A DNA stretch of 64,000 nt from Actinocrinis sp035605935 (GCF_035605935.1 NZ_DATNGK010000266.1:1-64000); one strand, 5' to 3'. Positions 34,107-43,068 are shown, numbered from the stretch's first letter. Numbers and translations: made by a program. Notes: generated by a model from the letters alone, not told the origin.

Positions 34107-34463
34107 ATGGATGGAAGACGGCTCTCGGTGCGCGAGCAGCGCATTCTCGCGGAGATCGAGACGGTACTGCGCCGGGACCGGAAGCTCGACGAGCGACTGC
34201 GCGATCTTCGTTTGCCCCTCAGACTCAGGCTGCTGTCGGTCCAACGCAGGCTGCGCGGTGCAGAATTAAGCCTCTTGATACCAACGACGCTGCTCCTCGC
34301 GCTCGCCGCCGGGCGCACCGGGACTCACGCCGTGGTGATAGCGGCCTGTTGCGTCGGTGCGATGACTGTATTCCTCCTCTACGGCGCGGTGCGCGGTCGC
34401 CTGGAGCGACGCCGCAGGGAGCGATGGGGCACGAGCAGGTCCCGGATGACTTTCCCGGAGTAA
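34107..34463 (+). CDS. DUF3040-like membrane protein
   Basis: A 118-residue protein whose start RRLSVREQRILAEIETVLRRD follows the DUF3040 pattern (LSxxExrxLxxIExxLxxD). Two hydrophobic segments follow (LLIPTTLLLALAAG and VVIAACCVGAMTVFLLYGAV), then an Arg-rich tail. GGAGG stands 6 nt before ATG 34107. Unlike most members, it has a long Arg-rich stretch (LRLPLRLRLLSVQRRLRG) before the spans. No function is known for the family. Confidence 0.75.
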   Translation: MDGRRLSVREQRILAEIETVLRRDRKLDERLRDLRLPLRLRLLSVQRRLRGAELSLLIPTTLLLALAAGRTGTHAVVIAACCVGAMTVFLLYGAVRGRLERRRRERWGTSRSRMTFPE

Positions 34464-34814
34464 TAGCTTCACCGGAGTCGTAGCCGCGTCGGCCGGACGC
34501 TGAAGATGAGCGCCGCTCACGTGCGGGGTGATTGTGCGGCCCCGTATTCGTGGTCTGCGGCAACTTTCAGCTGCTTTCACGTGAGCGTCACGTCAATGTC
34601 GTTTGCTAGCTGCGGTAACGCAGTGTGATTGGTTGGTTACCTACGCTCACCGCCGCCGCGCACTACCGTCCTGACTCGATCGAACGAGCCACGCTCAGTT
34701 TCGACGAAGAGGCCACAGGCGGCACTGAAACGGGGATCCCCGAGCGCGGGTGCGACCGACGGGTCGGCGGGACGGTCGCACCCGCCCGGGATGGAAACGG
34801 CGGCGCGAGAGGCG
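34464..34814. other. Gene-free stretch, 351 bp
   Basis: No credible coding frame. It lies between the stops of convergent genes and contains the kinase terminator at 34746-34785. The rest shows GCTAGCTGCGG and CACGTGAGCGTCACG patches that I could not assign to a known element. Confidence 0.5.
34746..34785 (-). terminator. Hairpin terminator after the second Ser/Thr kinase
   Basis: GCGGGTGCGACCG (34746-34758) pairs perfectly with CGGTCGCACCCGC (34773-34785), 13 bp, 14-nt loop, 29 bp beyond the kinase stop. Confidence 0.8.
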
Positions 34815-36560
34815 TTAGTCGGTGACCGTGCCGGACAGGCGCTGCACCTCCGCGGTCAGCTGGTTGGCCGCCATCGCGGAAATCCGTTCCTTGCCCACCA
34901 GCTGGCCCAGCCTGCCGTCGAACTTCGCGATCTTGTTGCGGATCTCCTGCAGATGCGCGGCGCCGCCGTTGCGCTGCGCCGAGACCACCGAGTTCTCGAT
35001 GTCGATGATCGAGTTCTGCAGGTCGCCGCCGCTCGTCGGATCGAGCGTGGCCGGGCCGGCCGCGACGAAGGTACGGATCTGGGCGCGCACCGCCTCCAGG
35101 TAGCGGATCGGGTCGGCGGAGGCCGCCGCGGTTATCGAAGGCGCCGCGCCACCACTCATCCGGGGCATCGGGGCACTAGCGGCTGCGGTGGGCCCGGCAG
35201 TGGGCAGCGACGGGTTCGGCATCTGGTCCGTCACCCGCGGCCCAGCGGAGATCGTGCCCGTGGCCGCGCGGCTGGTGGTGAGCACCAGCGCGACCGCTCC
35301 GACGGCCAGCAGCACGACGAGCGCCGCCATACCGAGGATCATCCGACGCGGCCCTCGCCTGCCGTCGCGATCACCTTGGTCGCGCCGCCTGCCCGTCTCG
35401 GGCTCGCCGCGCGGCCGCATCCTGCCGTCGAAGGCCGCGGTCGACTCCCCGCTCGCCGAGCCGGAGGGGTCCCCCGAGCGCCCCGACCGCCGCGAACCGT
35501 AGCCGCCGACCTCGCCGAGGTCTGCTTCGTCGTCCTCGTCGAATGCGTTGGACAGCATCGTGTTCTCGCCGGGCGGCGGCGACACGGCGCTGAACTGTCC
35601 GGCGGCCGGATAGGCCGACGCGCCCTGATACGGCACGGCGGCGCGAGGGTCCTGGCCGCCGCGCGGGTCTTGCACCGCCTCGAACGCGGAAATCGAACGG
35701 CGGCCGATGTACTCGTCGCCGAGTGGCAACCCGGCCGCCGCGGCGAGGCCGGACAGCGTCGTGAGCGCCTGGGCCGCGTTGGGCCGGAAGGCGGGATTCT
35801 TCGACAGGCAGGCGTGGCAGAACTCCACGACGCGCGCGGGCAGCCCCGGAACGTCGATCGGCGGCGGCGGATCGTAGAGCTGCGACTCGAAGATCTCGGT
35901 GATGTCTTTGCTCTGATACGGCGGATGGCCGGTCAGCGCCCAGAACAGCACGCAGCCCAGCGCGTAGATATCCGAGGCCGGCTTAGCTCGCTGCCCGCGC
36001 ACTTGCTCCGGAGCCATGCACAGCGGCGTGCCGACGGTCAGGTTGCCGGTCAGATCGCCGTCGCCGGCCCCGCGCGCGATACCGAAGTCCAGCAGCTTCG
36101 CGCCGTCCGGCACCAGCATCACGTTCGCCGGCTTCACGTCCCGGTGCACGATCCCGGCATGGTGCGCGGCCAGCAGCGCGTCGGCGATCTGCGCGCACAC
36201 GGACACCGCTTCGGCCCACGGCAACGGCCCTTCCTTCAGCCGCCGGGCCAGGCTGGTGCCGGTGAGCAGTTCGGTGACCAGGACCGGCACCGTGCTGCCG
36301 TCCGGGCGCGGGCTCTCCAGGTAGTCGTGGATCGCGCAGATGCGCGGGTGGGCCAGGCGGGCGAGCGCCCTGGCCTCGCGGCGCAGCCGCTCGCGCTCGG
36401 TCGGGTCGTTCACCGCGGCGCCGCGCAGCAGTTTGACGGCGACCGGTCGGTCCTGGGAGGTGTCGACGGCCTCCCACACGGTCGCGCTGCCGCCACTGCC
36501 GAGCGGCCTGACCAACAGGTAGCGGCCGGCGAGCAGCGTGCCGGGTATCGCGGGCTCCAT
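34815..36560 (-). CDS. Membrane-bound Ser/Thr protein kinase
   Basis: A 581-residue eukaryotic-type kinase. LGSGGSATVWEA, VAVKLL, HRDVKPANVML, DFGIARG and the activation-segment end APEQ are intact. The kinase domain is followed by a charged, Gly/Ser-rich cytoplasmic linker (about residues 290-430), a membrane span (MILGMAALVVLLAVGAVALVL) and an extracytoplasmic domain of about 130 residues whose end (AVRAQIRTFVAAGPATLDPTSGGDLQNSI to TVTD) is a helical hairpin rather than PASTA repeats. ATG 36560 is used because the kinase fold begins ten residues later; the longer reading to 36890 covers the DUF397 gene antisense. Ligand and targets are unknown. Confidence 0.87.
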   Translation of the reverse strand: MEPAIPGTLLAGRYLLVRPLGSGGSATVWEAVDTSQDRPVAVKLLRGAAVNDPTERERLRREARALARLAHPRICAIHDYLESPRPDGSTVPVLVTELLTGTSLARRLKEGPLPWAEAVSVCAQIADALLAAHHAGIVHRDVKPANVMLVPDGAKLLDFGIARGAGDGDLTGNLTVGTPLCMAPEQVRGQRAKPASDIYALGCVLFWALTGHPPYQSKDITEIFESQLYDPPPPIDVPGLPARVVEFCHACLSKNPAFRPNAAQALTTLSGLAAAAGLPLGDEYIGRRSISAFEAVQDPRGGQDPRAAVPYQGASAYPAAGQFSAVSPPPGENTMLSNAFDEDDEADLGEVGGYGSRRSGRSGDPSGSASGESTAAFDGRMRPRGEPETGRRRDQGDRDGRRGPRRMILGMAALVVLLAVGAVALVLTTSRAATGTISAGPRVTDQMPNPSLPTAGPTAAASAPMPRMSGGAAPSITAAASADPIRYLEAVRAQIRTFVAAGPATLDPTSGGDLQNSIIDIENSVVSAQRNGGAAHLQEIRNKIAKFDGRLGQLVGKERISAMAANQLTAEVQRLSGTVTD

Positions 36561-36660
36561 ATCCCGGATTATTGCGCCGCTCGCGGGGTGCTGGCCGAAA
36601 CCATGACAGAACTGATGCCCAGTTAAGCGGTTCGTAAGGACCCGGAACGCGACAGCCGGA

Positions 36661-36679
36661 TGGTGACGAGCCGTCACCA
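36661..36679 (-). terminator. Small hairpin after the DUF397 gene
   Basis: TGGTGAC (36661-36667) pairs perfectly with GTCACCA (36673-36679), 5-nt loop, 31 bp beyond the DUF397 stop. Short, so only a possible terminator. Confidence 0.4.
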
Positions 36680-36709
36680 CCCGGCCGTGGGCCTTAGCCG
36701 CCGCGCGAT

Positions 36710-36904
36710 CTACAAGTCGAACTCGCCCTTCTTGACCCCGTCCACGAAGGCATTCCACTCGGCGTGCGTGTAGACGTGCACCGGACCGGCGCCCGCGTCC
36801 TTGGTGTCCCGCACCCTCACGGCGTGGTCGGTGACCATGACCTCCACGCACTGGCCGCCGTTGCCGCCGCTTGCGCTCGCCTTGCGCCACACATTGCGTT
36901 CCAT
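36710..36904 (-). CDS. DUF397 protein
   Basis: A 64-residue DUF397 protein: VWRKASASGGNGGQCVEV, VRVRDTKDAG, and the family-typical end WNAFVDGVKKGEFDL. In streptomycetes DUF397 genes sit next to XRE-type DUF5753 regulators and the pair behaves like a toxin-antitoxin or developmental switch (WhiJ/BldB-type context). The start codon overlaps the stop of the regulator gene (4 bp), so the two are translationally coupled. Confidence 0.92.
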   Translation of the reverse strand: MERNVWRKASASGGNGGQCVEVMVTDHAVRVRDTKDAGAGPVHVYTHAEWNAFVDGVKKGEFDL

Positions 36905-37746
36905 CAGTGGGTTTCTCTGATCCTCTGCTCGATTATCCGGACAGTCTCCTCCGGCGTGAGCGCCGCGCTGCGCACCCGCTCAAGCGCTCTGCGCGCCTGG
37001 CGGACCTCCAGCGGACCGTCGTGCACGACGGTCGAGAAGATCGATTCCGAGCTCGCCACGGCCGGCCCGCCACCGCCGCCGAACTCGTAGATGTCCAGCG
37101 GCATCCGGGTCACCGGACTGGTCGCCGGGATGCTGCGGAGCACCACGTTGGGCAGCTCTGCCAGCTCTCGAAGGTGCTTGAGCTGCTCGTTGAGCACACT
37201 GACACCGCCGAAGGGGGTACCCAGGACGCTGTCCTGAAGGATCACGTCGACGAGCAACGGTTCGGGTTCGAACAGGCGGCGCTGGCGCAGCAGGCGCACT
37301 TCGACGTGTATGTCCACATGATCCGGATCGCGGATCAGCGCACTGGTCTCGAAGAGGCCCCGCATGTAGCCCTCGGTCTGCAGGAGGCCGTGGACCACGG
37401 AGTTGTGCAGCGCCAGCAGGCGCGTCGCGTCGTTCTCGTAGCCGAGGAGGGTGTAGTACGGCTCGTTGATCCAGGGTCTGAAGCGTTCCCACCAGCTGTC
37501 CGTGCGGCTTTCCCGGGCCATGGTGCACAGCCGCTCGGCGTCCGTGTCGGAGAGCTTGTAGTGCTTTGCCAGCCGGATGACGTCCATCGGGTCGATCTTG
37601 TTCTCGGCCCGCTCGATCCGGCCCACCTTGGTGTGCGCCCAACCCAGCGCCTCGCCGACCTCGCGCGTGGTGTGCCCCCGCTCTTCGCGCAGTTCCAGCA
37701 GTTCCCGGCCCAGCTGCCGTTGCAGCCAGCTCGCTTGGAACGCCAT
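36904..37746 (-). CDS. XRE-family regulator with DUF5753 (Scr1/WhiJ-like)
   Basis: A 280-residue DNA-binding regulator. The N-terminal helix-turn-helix lies in LGRELLELREERGHTTREVGEALGWAHTKVGRIERAENKI (about residues 12-51). The remainder is the DUF5753 domain: EPYYTLLGYENDATRLLALHNSVVHGLLQTEGYMRGLF and TRMPLDIYEFGGGGGPAVASSES. ATG 37746 gives the standard family length; the longer reading to 37791 adds a hydrophobic stretch unlike the family. Coupled to the DUF397 gene. In Streptomyces such pairs influence morphological differentiation; the target operator here is unknown. Confidence 0.92.
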   Translation of the reverse strand: MAFQASWLQRQLGRELLELREERGHTTREVGEALGWAHTKVGRIERAENKIDPMDVIRLAKHYKLSDTDAERLCTMARESRTDSWWERFRPWINEPYYTLLGYENDATRLLALHNSVVHGLLQTEGYMRGLFETSALIRDPDHVDIHVEVRLLRQRRLFEPEPLLVDVILQDSVLGTPFGGVSVLNEQLKHLRELAELPNVVLRSIPATSPVTRMPLDIYEFGGGGGPAVASSESIFSTVVHDGPLEVRQARRALERVRSAALTPEETVRIIEQRIRETH

Positions 37747-37990
37747 CGGGAACCCCAACCAGCAAAGAGTAAAGAGTTGGTAAAGCCACACGTCGTTGCT
37801 TGCACCGGAGCACGCTCCGGTGCATCGTCAGTTTAGTAACTTAGCGTAAAGGCATCCTCACCGTCTGACGAGATGTTAGCGCCCCGCACTCGCACACGGC
37901 GGATGCACAGCGCATCGGATCTGCACATGTTAAGCGCCGGGTTGTCGCCACGTCGGTAACTCGCGCCTCATCTCTATCTCAGGATTCGGC

Positions 37991-38422
37991 ATGACGCTCC
38001 CCCGCGATGCGTGCGACTGCAAGACCTTCGCGGATTTGACGCTCACCATCCGTGACAGCGGATCGGCGACCGTCCTCGAGCTTTCGGGGGAGTTCGACGC
38101 ATACACGGCGTACGAGCTACGCCGCTATCTCGCGCTGTATCCGCCAAGCCGGTTCGTGCATGTGGTGATGGACCTGCGGCGGCTCGGTTTCATCGACTCG
38201 GCCGGCATCGCCGTGATCGTGGCGCTGGGCAAGCAGGCCACCGCCCGGGCCGGCACCCTGCGGCTGGTGATCCCGGAAAGCCACCTGCTGGTCAAGCTGC
38301 GGCGGATGGGCCTGGTCAAGCTCTGGCCCATTCACGCCGACGTCGAATCAGCGCTCGAGGCCGTAAAACGCATCGAGACGGAGTCCGAGCGCGCACTCAT
38401 TCGGCGTTCAGTGAGGTTTTAG
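37991..38422 (+). CDS. STAS-domain protein (anti-anti-sigma type)
   Basis: A 143-residue STAS protein with LELSGEFDAYTAYELRRYLALYPPSRFVHVVMDLRRLGFIDSAGIAVIV. The phosphorylatable Ser is Ser70 in FIDSAG. It has extra N- and C-terminal tails compared with the minimal fold. AGGA precedes ATG 37991. It is divergent from the XRE regulator gene, with 244 bp between. Like the STAS gene at 31.6 kb it lacks a neighbouring anti-sigma kinase, so its partner lies elsewhere. Confidence 0.88.
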   Translation: MTLPRDACDCKTFADLTLTIRDSGSATVLELSGEFDAYTAYELRRYLALYPPSRFVHVVMDLRRLGFIDSAGIAVIVALGKQATARAGTLRLVIPESHLLVKLRRMGLVKLWPIHADVESALEAVKRIETESERALIRRSVRF

Positions 38423-38450
38423 CCACATCCCGTCCGCGCTGTGCATTCAT

Positions 38451-38474
38451 CTTCCCAGTTAGGGGTACTGGAAG
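38451..38474 (+). terminator. Possible hairpin after the STAS gene
   Basis: CTTCCCAGT (38451-38459) pairs with ACTGGAAG (38467-38474) with one bulged C. Weak, 29 bp after the stop. Confidence 0.35.
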
Positions 38475-38521
38475 CCGCCGAGACCCGATTAAGGTCCCGG
38501 CGCGCGCACCGTACTATCTAG

Positions 38522-38540
38522 TAAGGTGAGGCTTACCTAC
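38522..38540 (+). promoter_or_regulatory. IdeR/DmdR-type iron box upstream of the flavin reductase
   Basis: TAAGGTGAGGCTTACCTAC matches the DtxR/IdeR/DmdR consensus TWAGGTWAGSCTWACCTWA at 17 of 19 positions. A -10-like TACTAT lies just upstream (38513-38518), and the ATG is 24 bp downstream, so a bound regulator would block transcription when iron is sufficient. The consensus is established knowledge; binding here is inference. Confidence 0.85.
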
Positions 38541-38563
38541 TGGAGCTGAAGCTGGGAGGCTCG

Positions 38564-39181
38564 ATGGACGGACGGCGGCGCGCGGTGCCCGGTTTCGAGC
38601 GCGCGGACGTCCAAGACGCCCCGGCCCTGCCCTTCCGGCCACGCCACCGAGCCGAGATGGCATCTGACACGCAGGAGGTCGCAGCCGGCGAGTTTCGCGA
38701 GGTGCTGGGCAACTTCGCCACCGGGGTCACCGTCATCACCACGCTGGACGGTCCGCGGCCCATCGGCTTTACCTGCCAGGCGTTCAATTCGCTCTCGCTC
38801 GACCCGCCGATGGTCTCCTTCTCCGTCGCGCGTGCCTCGAGCAGCCGCCCGCGGATACTCGCCGCCGGCCGGTTCTGTGTGAACGTGCTGGCCTTCGACC
38901 AGCACTCGCTGTGCGCCCGGTTCGCCACCCGCGAGGTCGACCGCTTCCTCGGCGTCGACTGGTGGCGCTCGCCCGGCGGCAACCCGGTGCTTGACGGTTC
39001 GCTGGCCTGGATCGACTGCACGGTCGAGGCGGAGTACCCGGCCGGGGATCACACGATCGTGGTCGGTAACGTGCGCTCGCTCGCGGTGCAGCGAGAGGCG
39101 GCCCCGCTGGTCTATCACCGCGGCGCGTTCGCCAATTGCTTCCCGGTCGCGGGTAACGGCGCGCTGCCGCGAGTCTGCTGA
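38564..39181 (+). CDS. Flavin reductase-like FMN-binding split-barrel protein, iron-box controlled
   Basis: A 205-residue flavin reductase (split-barrel) protein: FREVLGNFATGVTVITTLDGPRPIGFTCQAFNSLSLDPPMVSFSVARASSS is the flavin-binding core, followed by FCVNVLAFDQHSLCARFA, DRFLGVDWW and VVGNVRSLAV. A 35-residue N-terminal extension is unusual. ATG 38564 follows GGGAGG by 5 nt. These proteins supply reduced flavin to monooxygenases or reduce iron with flavin. The iron box upstream makes a role in reduction of ferric iron or ferric siderophores, or an iron-starvation monooxygenase system, the leading idea; no monooxygenase or siderophore gene is adjacent. Confidence 0.88.
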   Translation: MDGRRRAVPGFERADVQDAPALPFRPRHRAEMASDTQEVAAGEFREVLGNFATGVTVITTLDGPRPIGFTCQAFNSLSLDPPMVSFSVARASSSRPRILAAGRFCVNVLAFDQHSLCARFATREVDRFLGVDWWRSPGGNPVLDGSLAWIDCTVEAEYPAGDHTIVVGNVRSLAVQREAAPLVYHRGAFANCFPVAGNGALPRVC

Positions 39182-39417
39182 TCAGACGGCTGATATCACA
39201 GCTGATAGCACGGCTGGCGAGACGAAGCCGTCCGCGCCTTGGATGACCATCCACGACGCGGACGGGCAGTCCTGCTCTGTGCCTCGGTGACCGGGGAGCG
39301 ACCCCGGCCACAACCATCCGACGATTACAGACGCGAATGGCCGCCGATCGGATGCAGCCTTGAACCCTTACGTCTACCGTCACGTGTTGAACAGTGACTG
39401 TGACGGACGGTGAGGCA

Positions 39418-39870
39418 ATGATCAAGTACGGACAGGTGGGGTCGCGTCCCGAGACGGGGAGGCAGGCTCTGCTGCGCGTGCTGACTGCCGCCGGACTGGC
39501 CGTGGACGCGTACGTGCACGCGGACCTGGCCTCGGCCTACGATCCGGTACGCAAAAGCATCAGCCAGGGGGACCTGTTCCGCATCGAGGCCGGCGCGTCC
39601 GCGCTCGCCGCGCTGCTCATCCTGCTGAGCGCGCATCGCCTCGTGTGGGCGTTCGCGTTCGTCGTCGCGGCCAGCGGGGTCGGGGCGCTCCTGCTGTACC
39701 GCTATGTCAATGTCGGCACCCTGGGTCCGCTGCCGAACATGTACGAGCCCTTGTGGTTCCCGAAGAAGACCGCCGCGACGATCGCCGAGGCCGTCGCGAC
39801 GGTGACCGCGCTGGCCGGTCTCGCGCAGGCCTCCGTGCGGCAACCTCGCAGCAGACGGCTGGCAGCTTAG
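39418..39870 (+). CDS. Small integral membrane protein, unknown function
   Basis: A 150-residue protein with about four hydrophobic segments (LLRVLTAAGLAVDAYVHA, EAGASALAALLILLSAH, VWAFAFVVAASGVGALLLY, TIAEAVATVTALAGLAQA) and an acidic, Tyr-containing loop between the first two (DLASAYDPVRKSISQGDLFR). It looks like the small four-helix membrane proteins common in actinobacteria. ATG 39418 or GTG 39394 could be the start; neither has a clear ribosome site. It converges with the caspase-like gene. Confidence 0.6.
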   Translation: MIKYGQVGSRPETGRQALLRVLTAAGLAVDAYVHADLASAYDPVRKSISQGDLFRIEAGASALAALLILLSAHRLVWAFAFVVAASGVGALLLYRYVNVGTLGPLPNMYEPLWFPKKTAATIAEAVATVTALAGLAQASVRQPRSRRLAA

Positions 39871-39899
39871 CCGGACCGCTCTCAGGGCTCGCCTCGCTC

Positions 39900-42677
39900 T
39901 TAGAACTCTCCGCGGCGCTCGGTCAGGTGGTAGGCCTGGGCGTGCCGGCCGGCCTCGTGGAAGGCCGCGCGTAGATCCATGAAGTCGTCGCGGCGCGCGG
40001 CCCGGGTCAGCATCAAGTCCGCCTCAGCGTCGCAGCCGCGCGTCGCCAGGTTCGAGGCGAGCACGACCAGATCAGCGGGCGGCATGCTGGCGCCGAGGTG
40101 TTCCAGGTAGCGGTCCGTCTGGTCGGAGGCGCGCACCTGTCGCAGCGTGGCCAGGACGCGGCTGGGATCGGTACGCGTAGCCAGCGCGGTGATCAACAGC
40201 TCCCCAGCGGCTTGCGCTCCCTGCCGCGTCTCCGCGAGCAGCGCCATCGCCTCGACCGCCTCGATCGCGGTGGCCTGTGCGGCGAAGCTGTCGAGCAAAC
40301 TGGCGGCGTCCTGATGCCGGCCAGCCTGAGTGAGCGCGAGCACCGCGGCGCACATCTGGTGCGGGGCGCCGCGGCCGAGGGCGGCGAAGAGCAGATCAGC
40401 CTCCTCATCCCGCTTGGCGGTTCGCAGCACACTGACGGCGTCGATGAACTCCTGCGGCGAGCGGGCACGCAGCTGCGGATCGAGCAGCGCCGCGGTCGAG
40501 CCTGACGTGGCGAGGGCGACCAGCGACCCGGCGATGTCCACCAGCGGCCTGCTGGCGACGCCGTCGAGCACCCGAGCCGTGTCCTGCTCGCTGCCGGCCT
40601 CCCACAGCTCTCGGGCCACCGCCCCGGCCAACTCGGCGGGACCCTTGGCGGCGAGCGTCAGGACGTGGTCCGCGTCCGCTTCCCGCTCGGCTGCGCGCAA
40701 CGCCTCGAGCAGGCCGACGACATAACCGGGTCTGCCGCCGAGCACGCCGAGGATGAGCTTGTCGGCGTTGGCGGCCTCGCGGTGCCGCCGCAGCACGTCG
40801 ATGTAGCCGACGGTCGCGGACGGTGGACGGCTGAGCGCGGCGGTGGCGTACGCGTGCACGGCCAGGTCCCGTTGCCGGCCCGCCTCAAGGTACGAGGAAA
40901 GGGCGACCAGCTCGACGTCCGAGTACGCCGGGACGGCGTGGCTGAGCAGCTTGTAGGCGAGGCCGGGGACCTTGGCGGAGGCCAGGTCGGTGGCGAGGTA
41001 TGCGGTCAGCGACGGGAACGGGCCCACCGCCTTCTCGGCCGCGCCGAGCAGAGTGTCGATCTCCGCCAGCGCGCCGGCGTCGGACATGCGGTGCAGCAGC
41101 GCGGCGAAGCGGTCCGGCGGCCAGTTGCCGGCGGCGAGCTGTGCGGCGCGGGCGTAGAGCGCGTAGGAGTAGCGTTCCGCTCCCCCGGCCTCAAGCTCCT
41201 CCGCGAGCGTCAGCACCCTGCCTTCCTGCCAGTGCGTGGTGGCTTCGGCCAGCGCCGGGCCGATCTCGCTCGGCGCGCCGAGCTCCGAGAGCAGGTCGGC
41301 GAAGGGCTCGATCGCGGCGCCGGCCGGGGCGTGTCCGGTGGCCTCGGCGAACAGCAGCGCGGCCTGCGGCCTGCCGCCGCGCGCCATCAGCGCCCGCACC
41401 AGCCGTTTGATGTGGTCGGCCGGCCGGCGCGCGGCCTGCGCCAGCAGCCTGCCGCATTCCTCTCGGTAGCCGGACTGCACCAGCGCGAGCGTGATCTCAG
41501 CGCTTTGATCCGGCGGCCGCAGCAGCGCGACCGACCCGGCCTGGTCGGCCTCGGCCTCGCGGCCGGCCATTCGCAACACGACCAGCAGCAGCGCGACGTT
41601 CGGGGGCAAGCCGCGCGCGGCTACCCCGGCGAGCACCTCGTCGGCCACCTGTCCCCAGCCCGAGGTGCGCAGCTGCGCGGTCCAGTCGGCCAGGGCCGAC
41701 GGCGCCATGGTCAGCGCGGCGTCCTGCCCTTCCGGCACCTTGGGCAGATTGTCGGTGTAGGTGCGATCAGCCGGATCCGGCTCGGCGGTGGAGCGCTCCT
41801 GCCCCGGTGCCGCGGCGCTCCCGGCTCCGGTCGCGCCGCTGTTTGCGGTGCCGTTCGCAGTGCCGTTCGCGGCGCCGGGCCCGGCGGACCCGGCTCCGTT
41901 CGCTTCCTGAATGTGTGTATTGCGGAGCAGCAAGACTCTCCGTTCGCCTTGGCCCGGCCACAGCCGGGGCGTGGGGAACTGATGGGCCGATAGGTCCTGG
42001 CCGACTTCATGGTGCAGCGCGGCCAGGTCGAGTGCGTCTCCGGCGTCCGCGACGCCGTGTTGCGCGGTACGGATCAGCGAGCCGGTGAACGCGGTCAACC
42101 GCTGCCCAGACGGCACCCAGGACTTCGCGTCCTTCGCGGTGGCGGCGAGGACCGAGGCACCCGGCACGGCCTCGAGGATCGCCGGTCCGGTGGAGTGCGT
42201 GGGCGGGGTCTCGCCGTCATAGCAGTAGTCGAGGATGACGATGCGGTCGGCGGCGCGGCCGGTGTCACGCACCAGCGCGGCGACATCCGGGTAGCGCAGC
42301 GCGCGGTAGAGCCGGGATTCCGACGAACCGGGCAGTGCGAAGTAGAGATCCGGGTGACGGGGCGCGGCCAGGGTGTAGCCGGCGAGGTAGAGGATGAGTG
42401 CCCCCGTCGCTGCCGCGGCCGCCTCGTAGACGACGTCGAAAACCGTCGCCGCGTCGGGCGGATTGCGCAGCACGGTGCAGTGCTCCGGGGCGAGGCCGAG
42501 CAGCCCGGGATCGGTGAGCAACGCGGACAGTTGTTCGACGTTCTCGGCGACGCCGGGTACCGGTCCGAGGTCGTCAGTGGGCAGATAGTCGTCCACCGCG
42601 ATGAGGACCGCGCGCGACGTGCTCGGATCTTGCACTGGCAATGCCGCCCCCTCCCTCTGGGCCGCCGCAGGGTTCAT
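39900..42677 (-). CDS. Caspase-fold protein with C-terminal alpha-solenoid (catalytic His apparently replaced)
   Basis: A 925-residue cytoplasmic protein. Residues about 20-255 have the caspase/metacaspase pattern: RAVLIAVDDY and PGVAENVEQLSALLTD, the strand ALILYLAGYT, and RIVILDYCYDGE. Cys152 matches the catalytic Cys of DxCYSG-type motifs, but the usual His of the GHG motif is Tyr101, so the dyad looks broken. A Gly/Ala/Asn linker of about 60 residues leads to some 590 residues of helical repeats with a 30-37 residue period (elements such as LRMAGREAEADQAG, LRTAKRDEEADLLF, LTQAGRHQDAASLL, FHEAGRHAQAYHL), PPR/TPR-like. ATG 42677 follows AGGA; TTG 42641 behind GGGAGGGGG is the alternative. 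Related actinobacterial proteins are linked to biological-conflict systems. Confidence 0.75.
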   Translation of the reverse strand: MNPAAAQREGAALPVQDPSTSRAVLIAVDDYLPTDDLGPVPGVAENVEQLSALLTDPGLLGLAPEHCTVLRNPPDAATVFDVVYEAAAAATGALILYLAGYTLAAPRHPDLYFALPGSSESRLYRALRYPDVAALVRDTGRAADRIVILDYCYDGETPPTHSTGPAILEAVPGASVLAATAKDAKSWVPSGQRLTAFTGSLIRTAQHGVADAGDALDLAALHHEVGQDLSAHQFPTPRLWPGQGERRVLLLRNTHIQEANGAGSAGPGAANGTANGTANSGATGAGSAAAPGQERSTAEPDPADRTYTDNLPKVPEGQDAALTMAPSALADWTAQLRTSGWGQVADEVLAGVAARGLPPNVALLLVVLRMAGREAEADQAGSVALLRPPDQSAEITLALVQSGYREECGRLLAQAARRPADHIKRLVRALMARGGRPQAALLFAEATGHAPAGAAIEPFADLLSELGAPSEIGPALAEATTHWQEGRVLTLAEELEAGGAERYSYALYARAAQLAAGNWPPDRFAALLHRMSDAGALAEIDTLLGAAEKAVGPFPSLTAYLATDLASAKVPGLAYKLLSHAVPAYSDVELVALSSYLEAGRQRDLAVHAYATAALSRPPSATVGYIDVLRRHREAANADKLILGVLGGRPGYVVGLLEALRAAEREADADHVLTLAAKGPAELAGAVARELWEAGSEQDTARVLDGVASRPLVDIAGSLVALATSGSTAALLDPQLRARSPQEFIDAVSVLRTAKRDEEADLLFAALGRGAPHQMCAAVLALTQAGRHQDAASLLDSFAAQATAIEAVEAMALLAETRQGAQAAGELLITALATRTDPSRVLATLRQVRASDQTDRYLEHLGASMPPADLVVLASNLATRGCDAEADLMLTRAARRDDFMDLRAAFHEAGRHAQAYHLTERRGEF

Positions 42678-43039
42678 CAGATGATCCTGCAACGCGACGG
42701 TAAAATCCGATGCCCATTCGAGCCGCTGTAACCGAGCCGTTACCGCTGTTGGGCATTGGGATCGATCCCACAGTGTAGGCACAGTTGAGCCCGCGAATGT
42801 CGCGCCCTGAAGAATACCGCGTGCGCCCATGAAAGCCGGGAAATCAACCACGGTGCGTTCTTGCGATACTTCTGCGCGCAATAAGCTGTTTTGCCCTTAG
42901 TGTCGCTTTACTCTGCGCCGAATCCGATCACCCTCGGCTCACTGGCAGGTGAACGTGAATGTGGCTCGGGTTTTTCCGGCTCTTCCGGACGGGCGTTCGA
43001 GCCGGTGTTCGGCCTGCGACGCGGCAGAACACCACTCTC

Positions 43040-43068
43040 TTGACGTTAGTTGTCCGCGACCACATACT
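43040..43068 (+). promoter_or_regulatory. Sigma-70-type promoter for the GH16-GH3 operon
   Basis: TTGACG (43040-43045), a 17-bp spacer and CATACT (43063-43068) fit the vegetative promoter consensus. The start of transcription would be near 43075, giving a leader of about 185 nt that contains the palindromic operator. Confidence 0.6.

Noticed and set aside
34629..36626. A 665-codon plus-strand frame over the second kinase
   Set aside because: Antisense to complete kinase motifs; its translation is Arg/Ala/Gly-rich without domain pattern.
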